From Lagopus muta (Eukaryota; Chordata; Aves; Galliformes; Phasianidae): a DNA stretch of 64,000 bases. The notes below the pieces were generated by a model. It was not told the origin of the DNA. It worked only from the letters and a program-made list of their open reading frames with translations, and did no database searches. The stretch covers positions 14,385,501 through 14,449,500 of the forward strand of contig NC_064447.1 of NCBI RefSeq assembly GCF_023343835.1, read 5' to 3'. Position 1 is the first letter of the stretch. Each line of letters opens with the position of its first letter. Below, in pieces: positions 1 to 11,098 of the stretch. The position numbers and the translations under genes are program-made.

Positions 1-739
1 AACACCATTTAACCAGAAATTATTTAGGGTCGCCAACCCTCCCATCAGTGACTTGAACCATCAGTCACAACCAACACCTTTAAGCCATCAGTACCTCAGC
101 CTCGCCAGCCCTCCCACCAGTGACAATTTCCATCAGTCACATGAACAACCATAAGCCAGCCACACTTTAGCCTCAGCAGCCCTCCCACCAGTGACTTTAA
201 CCACCAGTCACAACAATAATGATCATGCCAGCCACCCTTTAGACACGCCAGCCCTCCCATCAGTGACTTGAACCATCAGTCACAACCAACACCTTTAAGC
301 CATAAGAACAGCGCTCACGCCCGCCCTCCCATCAGTGACATTTTCCATCAGTCACAACAGACACCTGTAAGCCATCAGTACCTCTGCTTCGACAGCCTTC
401 CAACCAGTGACTTTAACCACCAGTTACAAGAAAAACCTTCATGCCAGCCATACTTTAGCCTCGCCAGCCCTCCCACCAATGACTTTTAACCATCAGTCAC
501 AAACAGCATCTCTAAGCCACCTGTACCACAGCCTCGCCAGCCCTCCCATCAGTGACTTGAACCATCAGTCACAACCAACACCTTTAAGCCAGCCATACTG
601 TAGCCACGCCAGCCCTGCCACCACTGACTTGAACCAATAGCCACAACCAGGACCTTTAAGCCATCAGTACCTCAGCCTCGCCAGCCCTCCCACCAGTGAC
701 TTTAACCATCAGTCACAGCAAAAACCTTAATGCCAGCCA

Positions 740-1020
740 TACTTTAGCCATGCCAGTCTCCCATCAGTGACTATAGCCTTCACTCACAACCAAGGCCTTT
801 TACCCATCCATACTTCAGACATTCCGATGTTCCTATCAGTGACATTAACCATCAATAAAAACCAACAACTGTTAGCCCTCAATAGTTAGACCATGCCAGG
901 GCTCCCATTAGTGACTTGAATGATCAGTTAAAACCCAGTACTCCCAATCTGTGACTTTAACTAACCATCAGAACCGACAACCTTTGGCCATCAATACTTC
1001 AGCCATGCCAGCCTTCCCAA
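740..1020. repeat. Marked variant block of the array, copy 1
   Basis: This block carries variant units (containing GACATTCCGATGTTCC and CAATAGTTAGACCATGCC), a unit shortened to 40 bp (GTGAC at 911 and again at 951), and a following unit with a 4-bp insertion (TTTAACTAACCATC). It is nearly identical to 2440-2720 at a fixed offset of 1700 bp. Confidence 0.85.
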
Positions 1021-2439
1021 TCCGTGACTTGAACCATCAGTCACAACCAACGCCTTTAAGCCAGCCATACTTTAGCCACGCCAGCCCCGCCACCACTGAC
1101 TTTAACCAATAGCCACAACCAAGACCTTTAAGCCATCAGTACCTCAGCCTCGCCAGCCCTCCCACCAGTGACAATTTCCATCAGTCACATGAACAACCAT
1201 AAGCCAGCCACTCTTTAGCCATACCAGCCCTCCTACCAGTGACTTTAACCATCAGTCACAGCAAAAACCTTTATGACAGCCATACTTTAGCCAAGCCAGC
1301 CCTCCCATCAGTGACAATTTCCATCAGTCACATGAACAACCATCATGCCAGCCACACTTTAGCCTCGCCAGCCCTCCCAGCAGTGACTTTAACCACCAGT
1401 CACAACAATAATGATCATGCCAGCCACCCTTTAGACACGCCAGCCCTCCCATCAGTGACTTGAACCATCAGTCACAACCAACACCTTTAAGTCATCAGAA
1501 CATCAGCCTCACCAGCCCTCCCACCAGTGACATGTTACATCAATCACAAGAAGAACCATCATGCCAGCCACTCTTTAGCCATGCCAGCCCTCCCATCAGT
1601 GACATTTTCCATCAGTCACAACAGACACCTTTAAGCCATCAGTACCTCAGCCTCGCCTGCCCTCCCATCAGTGACTTGAACCATCAGTCACAGCAAAAAC
1701 CTTTATGACAGCCATACTTTAGCCTCGCCAGCCCTCCCACCAATGACTTTTAACCATCAGCCACAAACAGCATCTCTAAGCCATCAGTACCACAGCATCT
1801 CCAGCCCTCCCATCAGTGACTTGAACCATCAGTCACAACCAACACCTTTAAGCCAGCCAAACTTTTGCCTCGCCAGCCCTCCCACCAGTGACATGTTACA
1901 TCAATCACAAGAAGAACCATAATGCCAGCCACTCTTTAGTCATGCCAGCCCTCCCATCAGTGACATTTTCCATCAGTCACAACAAAAAACAACTTTAAGC
2001 CATCAGTACCTCAGCCTCACCAGCCCTGCCACCAGTGACTTTAACCGTCAGTCACAAGAAAAACCTTCATGCCAGCCATACTTTAGCCTCGCCAGCCCTC
2101 CCCTCAGTGACTTGAACCATTAGTCACAATAAACACCTTTAAGCCAGCCATACTTTAGCCATGCCAACCCTCCCACCAGTGACTTGAACCATCAGTCACA
2201 ACAGACACCTTTAAGCCATCAGAACAGCAGCCACACCAGCCCTCCCATCAGTGACATTTTCCATCAGTCACAACAGACACCTTTAAGCCATCAGTACCTC
2301 AGCCTCGCCAGCCCTCCCACCAGTGACTTTAACCATCAGTCACAGCAAAAACCATAATGCCAGCCACTCGTTAGCCTTGCCAGCCCTCCCAGCAGTGAAT
2401 TTCACCATCAGTCACAGCAAAAACCTTTATGACAGCCAT

Positions 2440-2720
2440 ACTTTAGCCATGCCAGCCCTCCCATCAGTGACTATAGCCATCACTCACAACCAAGACCTTT
2501 TACCCATCCATACTTCAGACATTCCGATGTTCCTATCTGTGACATTAACCATCAATAAAAACCAACAACTGTTAGCCCTCAATAGTTAGACCATGCCAGG
2601 GCTCCCATTAGTGACTTGAATGATCAGTTAAAACCCAGTACTCCCAATCTGAGACTTTAACTAACCATCAGAACCGACAACTTTTGGCCATCAATACTTC
2701 AGCCATGCCAGCCTTCCCAT
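2440..2720. repeat. Marked variant block of the array, copy 2
   Basis: Near-identical to 740-1020, including the 40-bp short unit (2611 to 2651) and the 4-bp insertion in the next unit. A diverged third example of the same short unit plus insertion lies at 4007-4065. The shared marks indicate duplication of a multi-unit block inside the array. Confidence 0.85.
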
Positions 2721-4630
2721 CAGTGACCATCAGTCACTACCAAGACCTTGTAGCCATCAGATCTTCAGCCATGCCAGCCTTCCCATCAGTGACTATAACC
2801 ATCACTCACAACCAAGACCTTTTAGCCATCAATATTTCATCCATGCCAGCCTTCCCATCAGGGACTATAACCATCAGTTACAACCAAGACCTTTTAGCCA
2901 TCAGGTCTTAAAGCATGCCAGCCTTCCCATCTGTGACCATCAGTCACAACCAAGACCTTTTAGCCATCAGATCTTCAGACATGCCAGCCTTCCCATCAGT
3001 GACTATAACCATCAGTAACAACCAACAACTTTAAGTCATCAGTACATCAGCCTCGCCAGCCCTCCCACCAGTGACAATTTCCATCAGTCACATGAACAAC
3101 CATAAGCCAGCCACTCTTTAGCCATTCCAGCCCTCCCATCAGTGACTTTAACCATCAGTCTGAACTGACACCTTAAATCCAGCCACGCTGTAGCCACACC
3201 AGCCCTCCAGTCAGTGACATTTTCCATCAGTCACAACAGACACATTTAAGACATCTGTACCTCAGCTTCGCCAGCCCTCCTATCAGTGACTTGAACCATC
3301 AGTCACAACCAACACCTTTAAGCCATTAGATTATCAGCTACGCCAGCTCTCCCATCAGTGACTTTAACCATCAGTCACAACAGACACCTTTAAGCCATCA
3401 CAACATCAACCACGCCAGCCCTCCCATCAGTGACTTTAACCATCAGTCACTACCAACATCTGTTAGCCATCGGTTCTTCAGCCCTGCCATCTCTCCCATC
3501 ATTGACTATAACCATCAGTCACAACCAACACCTTTCAGTCATCAGTACTTCAGCCATTGCAGCTCTGTGATCACTGACTCTATCCATCAGTCCAAATTAA
3601 CACCTCTTTGCCTTGTGTTCTTCAGTCTTGCCCACTCTTTCATCAGTGACTATAACCATCAGTCCAAATTAACACCTTTCAGCCATCAGTACCTCAGCCA
3701 TGCCAGCCCTCTCATCAGTGACAATAACCATCTATCCAGTCTAACACCTTTTAATCAGCAGTTCTTTAGCTATCCTATTGCTCCCATCTGTGACATTAAC
3801 CGTCTATCAAAAGCAGCACCTTTTAGCCAGTGTAAAGTTTGGACATCCATACACTCCCATCAGTTACTTGTACTATCTATCAAAAGCAACACCGTTTAGC
3901 CATTAATACTTTAGCCATTCCAAAACTCCCATCACTGACTTTCAACATCAATCAAAACTAACACCTTCTAGCCATCAGTACTTTAGCCATCCCACTGTTT
4001 TCATTAGTGATTTTATCCATCAGTTATAACCCAGTGCTCCCTTAAGTGACTTTAACTGACCATCAAAACCAACACCTTTTAGGCAGCAGTACTTAAGCCA
4101 TATCAGCCCTCCCATCAGTGACTATAACCAACAGTCCAAACCAACACCTTTTAGCCCGCAAAGGTTTAGCAGTCCCAACACTCCCATCAGTTACTTTTAC
4201 TGTCACTCAAAGCCTACACTTTCTAGCCATCAGTACTTTAACCATGCCAGTTCTCCCGTCAGTGACTATAAACATAAGTCAAATCCAACACCTTTTAGGC
4301 ATCAGCACTTTAGCTATCCCTGCACTCACATCAGTGATTTTACCCACCAACCAAAACCAACACCTTTTAGCCATCAACACTTTAGCTATCCCTGCACTCA
4401 CGTCAATGACTTTAGCTATCAGCCCAAACCAACACCTTTTAGCCATCAGCACGTTAGCCATCCCAGCATTCCTCACAGTGAGTTTTAGTATCATTCAGAA
4501 CCAACACCTTTTCACCATTAATACTTTTGCACTCCCAATGCTCCCATCAGCGACATTAACTATCAGTCAAGAGCAAGACGTTTTAGCCATCTATACCAAC
4601 AGCTCAACATTATGAAAGTACATTAACCAT

Positions 4631-6040
4631 CAAAACTTGGACTTTATCTAAATGGCAACATTACCATGGAAACAAAACCTAATCATAAGTGGTGCTTCGG
4701 ATTTCTGTGAAGAATTTTACCATGAAAGAACTTTGTTCTTAGTTTTTAAACTTGAGACTTTCTTTTTTAAAATGTACTTTTAATCCAAAAGAGTGGAAAC
4801 TTTCTACAACTGCTGAACATTGTGAATTTCCATGTGAATATCTCACTGAAACTAATGCCCTGGAATTGAACATCTCAAATGCTGCTTAATTACATACTCA
4901 GGTTGATTGTGTGTTATTCATGTAATTGTTACTCCAAGTTCGACATCTGGTTCAAGAGCGACCAGGAAAACCACAGGATTATAAAATCTGCAACTGACAG
5001 TCTGTGTATTTTATTTGAAGACTTATTTAAGATTTCACAAGCTCTCCAACAACTACAGAGCTCTGCAAGATCTTCGTCCGTTTTCTATGGCATCTGACAC
5101 TAGAAACTAATTTACTTCACATCTTATTTACGCTCAAGATTGAAGAACATGTTCTGGTTTTCAGCGGGCGGAACAAAATGATCAGAATATGCAGTGCTGA
5201 ATGTATCTCTCAGACTGTTTATATACTCTCATATGTTTTTATTACATATGTTTTTACAGCATCACTTGTCTCACGTCTCAGTTGTTTGTTTCGTCTCTAA
5301 AGTTTCTAGTTACAGACAAATTCATACTGTGATTTTATTTTTTATTATTAAATGCTATCAAACTGTGATGCACTTATTATTCACTGGTCCTGCATCAGGA
5401 GATGAGTGGGGAACCTGTATTAAATACAGTTCATCTGAATAATCTGTCTGGTTTATACAAGCTGTGTTGTTCAGAGATGTCTGAAGTATGATCTTTGTTT
5501 TTTTAAAGATAAAAAGCACTTGCCCCACTGTAAATATATAGCATGTAAAATTTATATAGTATATAAATACAGCAAAGTTAAAGTGAATTTTTACTTGATT
5601 ATTTAACTTGCAATATGTCATGTGAATTGACAGCTTACCGAGAGTGTTTGATAATCAAGAAATCAGATCTTCCTTTTGGTGGTAGTGAGAAGATGCTGTT
5701 GTTGTACTCACAGAAGATAAGTGGGGACTTCAGCTGCCTAAACAAGGATGCAGAAGTCTTTCTTGTTTGAAGTTAGAAGCTTCCAAAGACAGGCAACAGG
5801 TCGAAAGCTCACCAGTAGCTTCCTGCTCTGTGAAGCACTAAGGGAGGTGAGAGGTTATGTTTTACTAAATACTTTAAGTAAGATTTTGGTACATGGAGAA
5901 CACCATAAAGCCAAACCATAAGTGTACCCTGCATAATGTTCCTATGGCAACAGTTATGTGAAGTTACATAAAGTAACGTGACAAAGAAAACACGCACCTG
6001 TCCTGTATCTGCCTTTTTCTTTCCTCTTTTGTCCTCTGGT
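4631..6040. other. Gene-free AT-rich intergenic sequence
   Basis: Unique sequence to the right of the array. Open frames are short and have no recognisable protein content, splice sites in phase or repeats. Nothing else is supported here. Confidence 0.6.
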
Positions 6041-6049
6041 TCTGAGGTT

Positions 6050-6300
6050 TGGTGTCTTGTCTCTGTCCAATGAGTAGCTCTGGGCTGGGGGATGACAGGA
6101 GTATGGCAGCAGCCTGCTGTGCTCGGCCGCTGCTGGGGCTGCAGGAGCTCCAGGAGCTGCACGGCGCGGTGGAGGCAGCGCCCCCAACAGCTCGCAGCTC
6201 CGTGCTGAGCCGCTGCGGCGCCGCTGCTGCCAGCGGGGCTCAGTGCCTGCCCGCAGAGATAGGTGCTGCTGCACACGTGTGGCTGAGATCCACATAAAGG
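6050..6300. promoter_or_regulatory. Isolated CpG-rich patch
   Basis: About 250 bp of strongly GC- and CpG-rich sequence (for example CGGCCGCTGCTGGGG, GCGGCGCCGCTGCTGCC) stands out from AT-rich surroundings and is open in frames on both strands, as expected of any GC-rich stretch. No gene start can be tied to it. It could be an orphan CpG island, for instance a distal element or the start of a noncoding transcript. Function is inference only. Confidence 0.35.
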
Positions 6301-6514
6301 ACGAGCAAAGCCTTCCCTTCCCTTGGAGTGGGTCTCAAAGGGCATGGAATTCTCCAGCTCCTCACGAATCAACGCGTATAGCGTACTTTACGGAATCCAT
6401 TCTGCTATGGAAGGTTTTTCCTCTCCTTAGCCTGTTCAGTTAAGTTGTCCCTAAAAGAATGGCACTTAAAAGAGCAGTTATAATCCATCTGTAAAATTAA
6501 ATCTTAATCTCTAC

Positions 6515-6532
6515 GGGAGGGAGGGGAGGGAG

Positions 6533-6579
<47 letters not shown>

Positions 6580-6612
6580 AAGAAAGAAAGAAAGAAAGAA
6601 AGAAAAAAAAAA
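6515..6612. repeat. Poly(A)/(GAAA)n microsatellite with G-rich flank
   Basis: A G-rich stretch (6515-6532) is followed by 45 uninterrupted A residues (6533-6577), about seven GAAA repeats and a short A tail to 6612. No retroelement body lies immediately beside it, so I call it a simple repeat rather than a retroposon tail. Confidence 0.95.
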
Positions 6613-7799
6613 CACTTGTGCCATTAACTTGTATGTATTCCTGGTAAGTTTGGGGCTGTGCAATAGCAAACAGTGCTGTGGTTTGCTTTTGAGAAAGCAC
6701 AGGCTTAAGCAAGATGATTTGATACATGAGAACACCAATACTGCAGTGGATTAACACAGAACATTTGTGACAATGACTGAGCGCGTTTGTCACACACATC
6801 ACTGGCCCACACCAGCTACATCGTGCATTTAACTAGAAACATTTGCCAACAAGGAAAGAAACTGACTAGTCTTAATCTGTAGCATTTGCTTTAAAACAGC
6901 CCTCACCTTTCCAGCAAGCTGGAATTAGTACACGAGTATGTAATAAACTTCAAACAGTATGCACTGCTATAATGAAGTATTATAAAAGCTGATCTGTTTA
7001 TACGATTCAGTTCTGCACCCAGTGAAAATGGTCCCAAGTGGTTTTCTGGACATTGCACTCATTTTGCTGGAGCTGTGTGCCGCTCCCACTGCACAGAGGC
7101 CTCACACAGCCAGTTCAGCACACAGCAGCGTTGGGGGCAGTGGGCAGTGCTGGGGGCTGCAGGCACAGCACCGCGGGGCATCAGGGACTGCCATGTGCAT
7201 CACCTGGGCTGGCCACACTTTTACCCATCTTTCATCCAACAACTAGCACAGGACACACAGTTTCAGAGCGAGAGGCCAGTGCAGGATTTGTACCTGCTAT
7301 TTGCAGGTAATGAACTGATGTCACAGTCTCACTGTTTCCATCAATTTCTCTGTTCATGCTGAAGGAGGGGTGCTAGGTAGCTGCAGTATGGGCAGGGTGC
7401 CCTCTCTCCTGCCCCTGTTCCACCCGCAGAGCTCAGTAAAGCCAACTGCTGCACTACACCAGAAATCAAGACAAAGCTGCTACAACCATTACTGCAGGCC
7501 TCCAAGTCATAACATAATTTACAGCATCTCCAGGCTTTTGCTAGTAGGAGCATTTCATTGCAGAAATATTCCACATTGAGAGAGATCAATCTTAGCAGAG
7601 GAAAGGAGTTCTGCTCAACTCCCAGAAGCTCTTTCCACAACTGTGGAAGGATGGCACGCAACCCCACAGCCAGAAAAACCATCTCCTCAGCCCAGGAGTT
7701 AGCAAAACCACTTCAGTTCACACCCTCCCAAAGGTCCCCCCTGGTAGAAGAGCAGCCCAGAGGGGCTCTGCCAAGGGCAGCTGCAGAGGGATATAACTG
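6613..7799. other. Gene-free intergenic sequence
   Basis: Several overlapping 70-110 codon open frames occur on both strands here, but none resembles a known protein and none has supporting splice signals. No repeat recognised. Confidence 0.5.
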
Positions 7800-7932
7800 A
7801 CAGTGGTGACTATGTTGAAAAATAGTGGTTTGTAGCTGAGAATTTGCTCTATCAAAAATCGTTATTGTGCTCTTTGGATCTGTTGTAGTTTCCATGGAAA
7901 TAAATAGGAGGCATTACTTTCAGAGTGACATA
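7800..7932 (-). mobile_element. Mariner-type DNA transposon fragment (Galluhop-like), one end only
   Basis: The stretch TTTGTAGCTGAGAATTTGCT ... GTTTCCATGGAAATAA ... TAGGAGGCATTACTTT matches, segment for segment, the end of the element at 53222-53397, and its last bases correspond to that element's 21-bp terminal inverted repeat with a few changes. Only one end is present; the other end and any transposase frame are missing. The family name is from memory of chicken repeats. Confidence 0.75.
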
Positions 7933-8014
7933 TGTATGTGGCATGACAAATAGCAAATGCTTAGAGCAATCTCCACATAGCAAAATTAAAAGAACAAAGA
8001 CAAGAACAGCCCAA

Positions 8015-8695
8015 CAATCAACCACAGAATGGCATGGGTTGGAAAGGACCCCAGGGATCACCATGTTCCAATCCCCCTTCCACAGGCAGGCAGCCACCAG
8101 ATCTGGCACTACACCAGGCTGCCCAGGGCCCCATCCAGCCTGGCCTTCCTTGAACACCTCCAGGGACGGAGCGCCCCCAGCCTCTCTGGGCAGCCTGTTC
8201 CAGCACCTCACCTTCTGTGTAAAGAAATTCCCCAGTATCCAATCTAAACCTTCCCTCCTTGAGCTTAAAACCATTCCCCCTTGGCCTACCACTGTCTACC
8301 CATGTAAAAAGTTGCTTCGCCTCCTGTCTACAATCCCCTTTTAAATACTGGAAGGCTGCAATGAGGTCACCATGCAGCCTTCTCTTCTCCAAGCTGAACA
8401 AGCCCTTCTCCCTCAGCCTGTCTTTGTAGCAGAGGTGCTCCAGCCCTCTGCTCATCTCAGTACCCTCCTCTGGACCCTCTCCAACAGCTCCACATCCTTC
8501 CTGTGCTGAGGGCCCCAGACCTGGACACAGTGCTGCACATGGGGCCTCATGAGGGCAGAGTAGAGGGGGACGATCACCTCCCTGTCCCTGCTGACCACCC
8601 CTCTTCTGATGGAGCTTCTTGTCCACCAGGACCCCCATGTCCTTCTCCACAGGGCTATTCTCAAGATTCTAGTCTGTATCTGGGGATTAATCCCC
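8015..8695 (-). mobile_element. CR1 LINE, 5'-truncated copy
   Basis: Read on the minus strand this is the 3' part of a CR1 non-LTR retrotransposon: the C-terminal reverse-transcriptase tail (residues such as GVLVDKK, then [19 protein letters not shown], then LLERVQRR) followed by the CR1 3' UTR, ending near CCATTCTGTGG at about 8020. The coding pieces sit in different frames with part of the consensus missing between them, so the copy is dead and heavily 5'-truncated, as is usual for CR1. Confidence 0.92.
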
Positions 8696-8699
8696 AGTG

Positions 8700-11055
8700 A
8701 TTCATCAGAAGCACATATTAAAAACACTCTTTTGGGCTAATTTGGGGCTAAAGGAGAAGTATTTCCGTTGGAAACAAGTGAGACATCTTGCAGGGAGCAG
8801 CCCATCCCTTCAACCAAAGTCCCAAATATGAGATGGCTGAAATTTAGATAAGGAACACACACAAAGACTAAAGTGCAGTTCTGATAGCAGCCAGGCCTTT
8901 ACAGCACAGCAGAGACAGGGACTCCATGGTTCACCTAACTAATAGTGACTTTCCTCTGCTTGAGAGAGCTTCGCTGTCTGCCTCCTGCTCTTCGTGCTCA
9001 TCGGTCCAGGTCTGGGATTTTGTCACTCCCCTCCCCTGGAATCCCTGACACATAACAGGATCAGTGAGCACCTGTGCCACAGAGGCACCATCAGAACTCA
9101 ATTACATAGGCATACCAAGGCCTTCTGAAATAATCTGCTTTGGTCAAGTTAGGATTTATCTTCTGCCACATCTAAGCCCACTGAGTCCCTCAGGTTTACC
9201 ATGGGCTGTTGTTTACCTCAAGCCAGATTCACAAGCAGAAATCACAGAGGGTCTTCAACTCAGCACTACAACGCTGCATCAGCTGCCCCAAGCCTGGTCG
9301 TCCAGCTCTGCTCCCAGCATGACAAGGCCGCAGCTGGGACGCCCAGCCCAGCCCTGCCCAGGCCCACAGCACTGTGCTGCAGGACACCCACCCCACTGAT
9401 GTCGTCCCATCAGAGAAATCACCCAAGGTTACATATAACACTTCAGTCCCAGGGCCATCACACCATCTAGAAAAGCAAGAGATGGAAATTGCTTTGTTGG
9501 TGGTGTCGTCCAGTGCTTCTGTGAAGTCTCTGTTGCCACGTTCAGATCCCTCATGGCTCACACCATGCGTTTAAATCCTGCAGCACTGTCCATCTCACAC
9601 CTTGCTAACACTACAAAGCCCTGGAGCTCAAAGGCTCTTCTTTTCTTCTTCAAAGGTTTCTCTTTTCAAAATATAAGTACTAAGGAGCCTCACAAAGAAA
9701 GCCAACCCTACAAAAGGCCTTTCAGAAAGCCTCCTGCCCATGCCAGACTTACCCTGGACCTGTGCAGGCCCCTTTCAGTACCTCCAACCCACAGGCACCT
9801 GTTCACACTGACAGTAGATTTTTAGATTCTCAGACCAAAAAAGCAGCAGCATTTCCTTTGAAATCAGCAGGTTTCGCAATGTATGGTCTGATGACTTAGC
9901 CTGAGAAAACAAATCACTCATGAAACAAGCACAGAAATAAATTCTGCAACATCTGGCACCTCTTGCAGGAGGGTCCTCAGCCCACAAAGCCACATCTCTT
10001 AAAGTCGCCCTGAAGGTAATCGTGTGTATCACACTGCATAAAAGAACTGCGGGCGCAGTGGTGAATTTGCTATGAAATACAACCCCTAGAGCTGCACGGT
10101 AGAGTACCTGACACCACAGAACCTGCACTTAAATTTATTCCTAGGAGAACAGCAAGTGTCCCATTATCTATTCTTCATGACTGAGCAACAGAAGACAATT
10201 AACTTGTCTGAGCACACACATCAGCTTCTTTTTTGTAAAAAACAAAACAAAACAAAAGCACACCCTTGTGGTTAAATGACGAGAAATGCTTTTAAAAACA
10301 GTGCAATAAATAGCAGCTCTTTGAAACTTGCTAATAACACCTTCTTGAAAGGCTTCCAACTGGTGATGGCTTTAACAGTTTGGGGTGTTTTTTGTGCTTT
10401 TTTTTTAATCCCCTTTGCATGGTTAGCCATTTCCTTTGGCTCACACATCATTATAAATAACTAAATTTGAATGCTCAGAATCTGTTGATTAAAACCAGAA
10501 GTGTAATGGTAATAATATCATCCAAGTGGAACACAGCAACGTCATCCTGGAAGGCTAAGGAAGGAGGGGGCCAAGAAAAGCTTAATCCAAACTTGTCATT
10601 GGAGGCCGGAGGGTTTCGGGCAGCCTCTGCTCCTTCTTTACACATCTTTGGAAATGGTATGAACATGTCTGGTCAGCATGCTGATGCTGGATCTGACAGC
10701 AGAGGAAAGGCTGCTCATAACTCAGATTGCTTATTAAACTAGACTTTCATTTTTTATAAAAATGCATCAGAACAAAGATGTACACGTATCAACCTCACCT
10801 TCCTGCATTTTCTGCATCTCAGCAAGAAAATACATAAAGAGACAGAGCACTGCTCTTCTTGCTGTCATTAACAATTCACCCAGACAAAACTACCATGGTG
10901 CCTGTGTCGTCCTGAAGCCAGAGCTGGGACCTCTTCCAGAGCCAAGGACCTCTATTATCTGTCTCCTTTCCTGCTCTTTCTCCAGGCTGCCTACTGCCCC
11001 TGAGCATGCAACACTCCAAGCACTTTCCTGGGCAGAAGACGCACTGCTGGCCTTG
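8700..11055. other. Gene-free intergenic sequence
   Basis: No coding exon, RNA gene or clear repeat recognised. Open frames of 60-150 codons are present on both strands without family resemblance. Confidence 0.5.
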
Positions 11056-11057
11056 GC

Positions 11058-11098
11058 TCAGAATCATTTAGGTTGGAAAAGCGAGATCACCTGTCTGA
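11058..11098 (-). mobile_element. Short CR1 3'-end fragment
   Basis: The bases AGAATCATTTAGGTTGGAAA followed by a GATCACCT-like segment match the 3' end of CR1 in reverse orientation. Only about 40 bp are recognisable, so this is a weak call. Confidence 0.5.

Larger units (their letters stand above)
1..4630. repeat. 72-bp tandem repeat array (minisatellite/satellite), about 63-65 units, open at left edge
   Basis: Starts of the CCCTCCCAYCAGTGAC landmark fall at 37, 109, 180 and 252, and again at a 72-bp pitch near 4111, 4183 and 4255, so the period is 72 bp throughout with occasional 71-bp or truncated units. Each unit contains CATCAGT (or CACCAGT) three times at spacings of 16, 27 and 29 bp, plus an inverted repeat GTGAC-N11-GTCAC. 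Units from 1 to about 3400 are fairly homogeneous; those from about 3400 to 4600 are clearly more diverged, and the array then fades into unique sequence. Base 1 is already inside a unit, so the array extends beyond the window. Open frames inside it reflect the period being divisible by three. I recognise no named satellite here. Confidence 0.95.

Noticed and set aside
1-4630. CRISPR-like array or a coding gene made of repeats
   Set aside because: The sequence is vertebrate, units are head-to-tail with no unique spacers, and stops occur in all frames of the homogeneous units; only the diverged end is open.
6533-6612. Poly(A) tail of a retroposed gene
   Set aside because: No body of a processed transcript is recognisable on the upstream side, and the run grades into GAAA repeats and a G-rich stretch typical of a microsatellite.
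8018-8727. 210- and 91-codon minus-strand frames as host genes
   Set aside because: They are remains of the CR1 reverse transcriptase and its 3' UTR.
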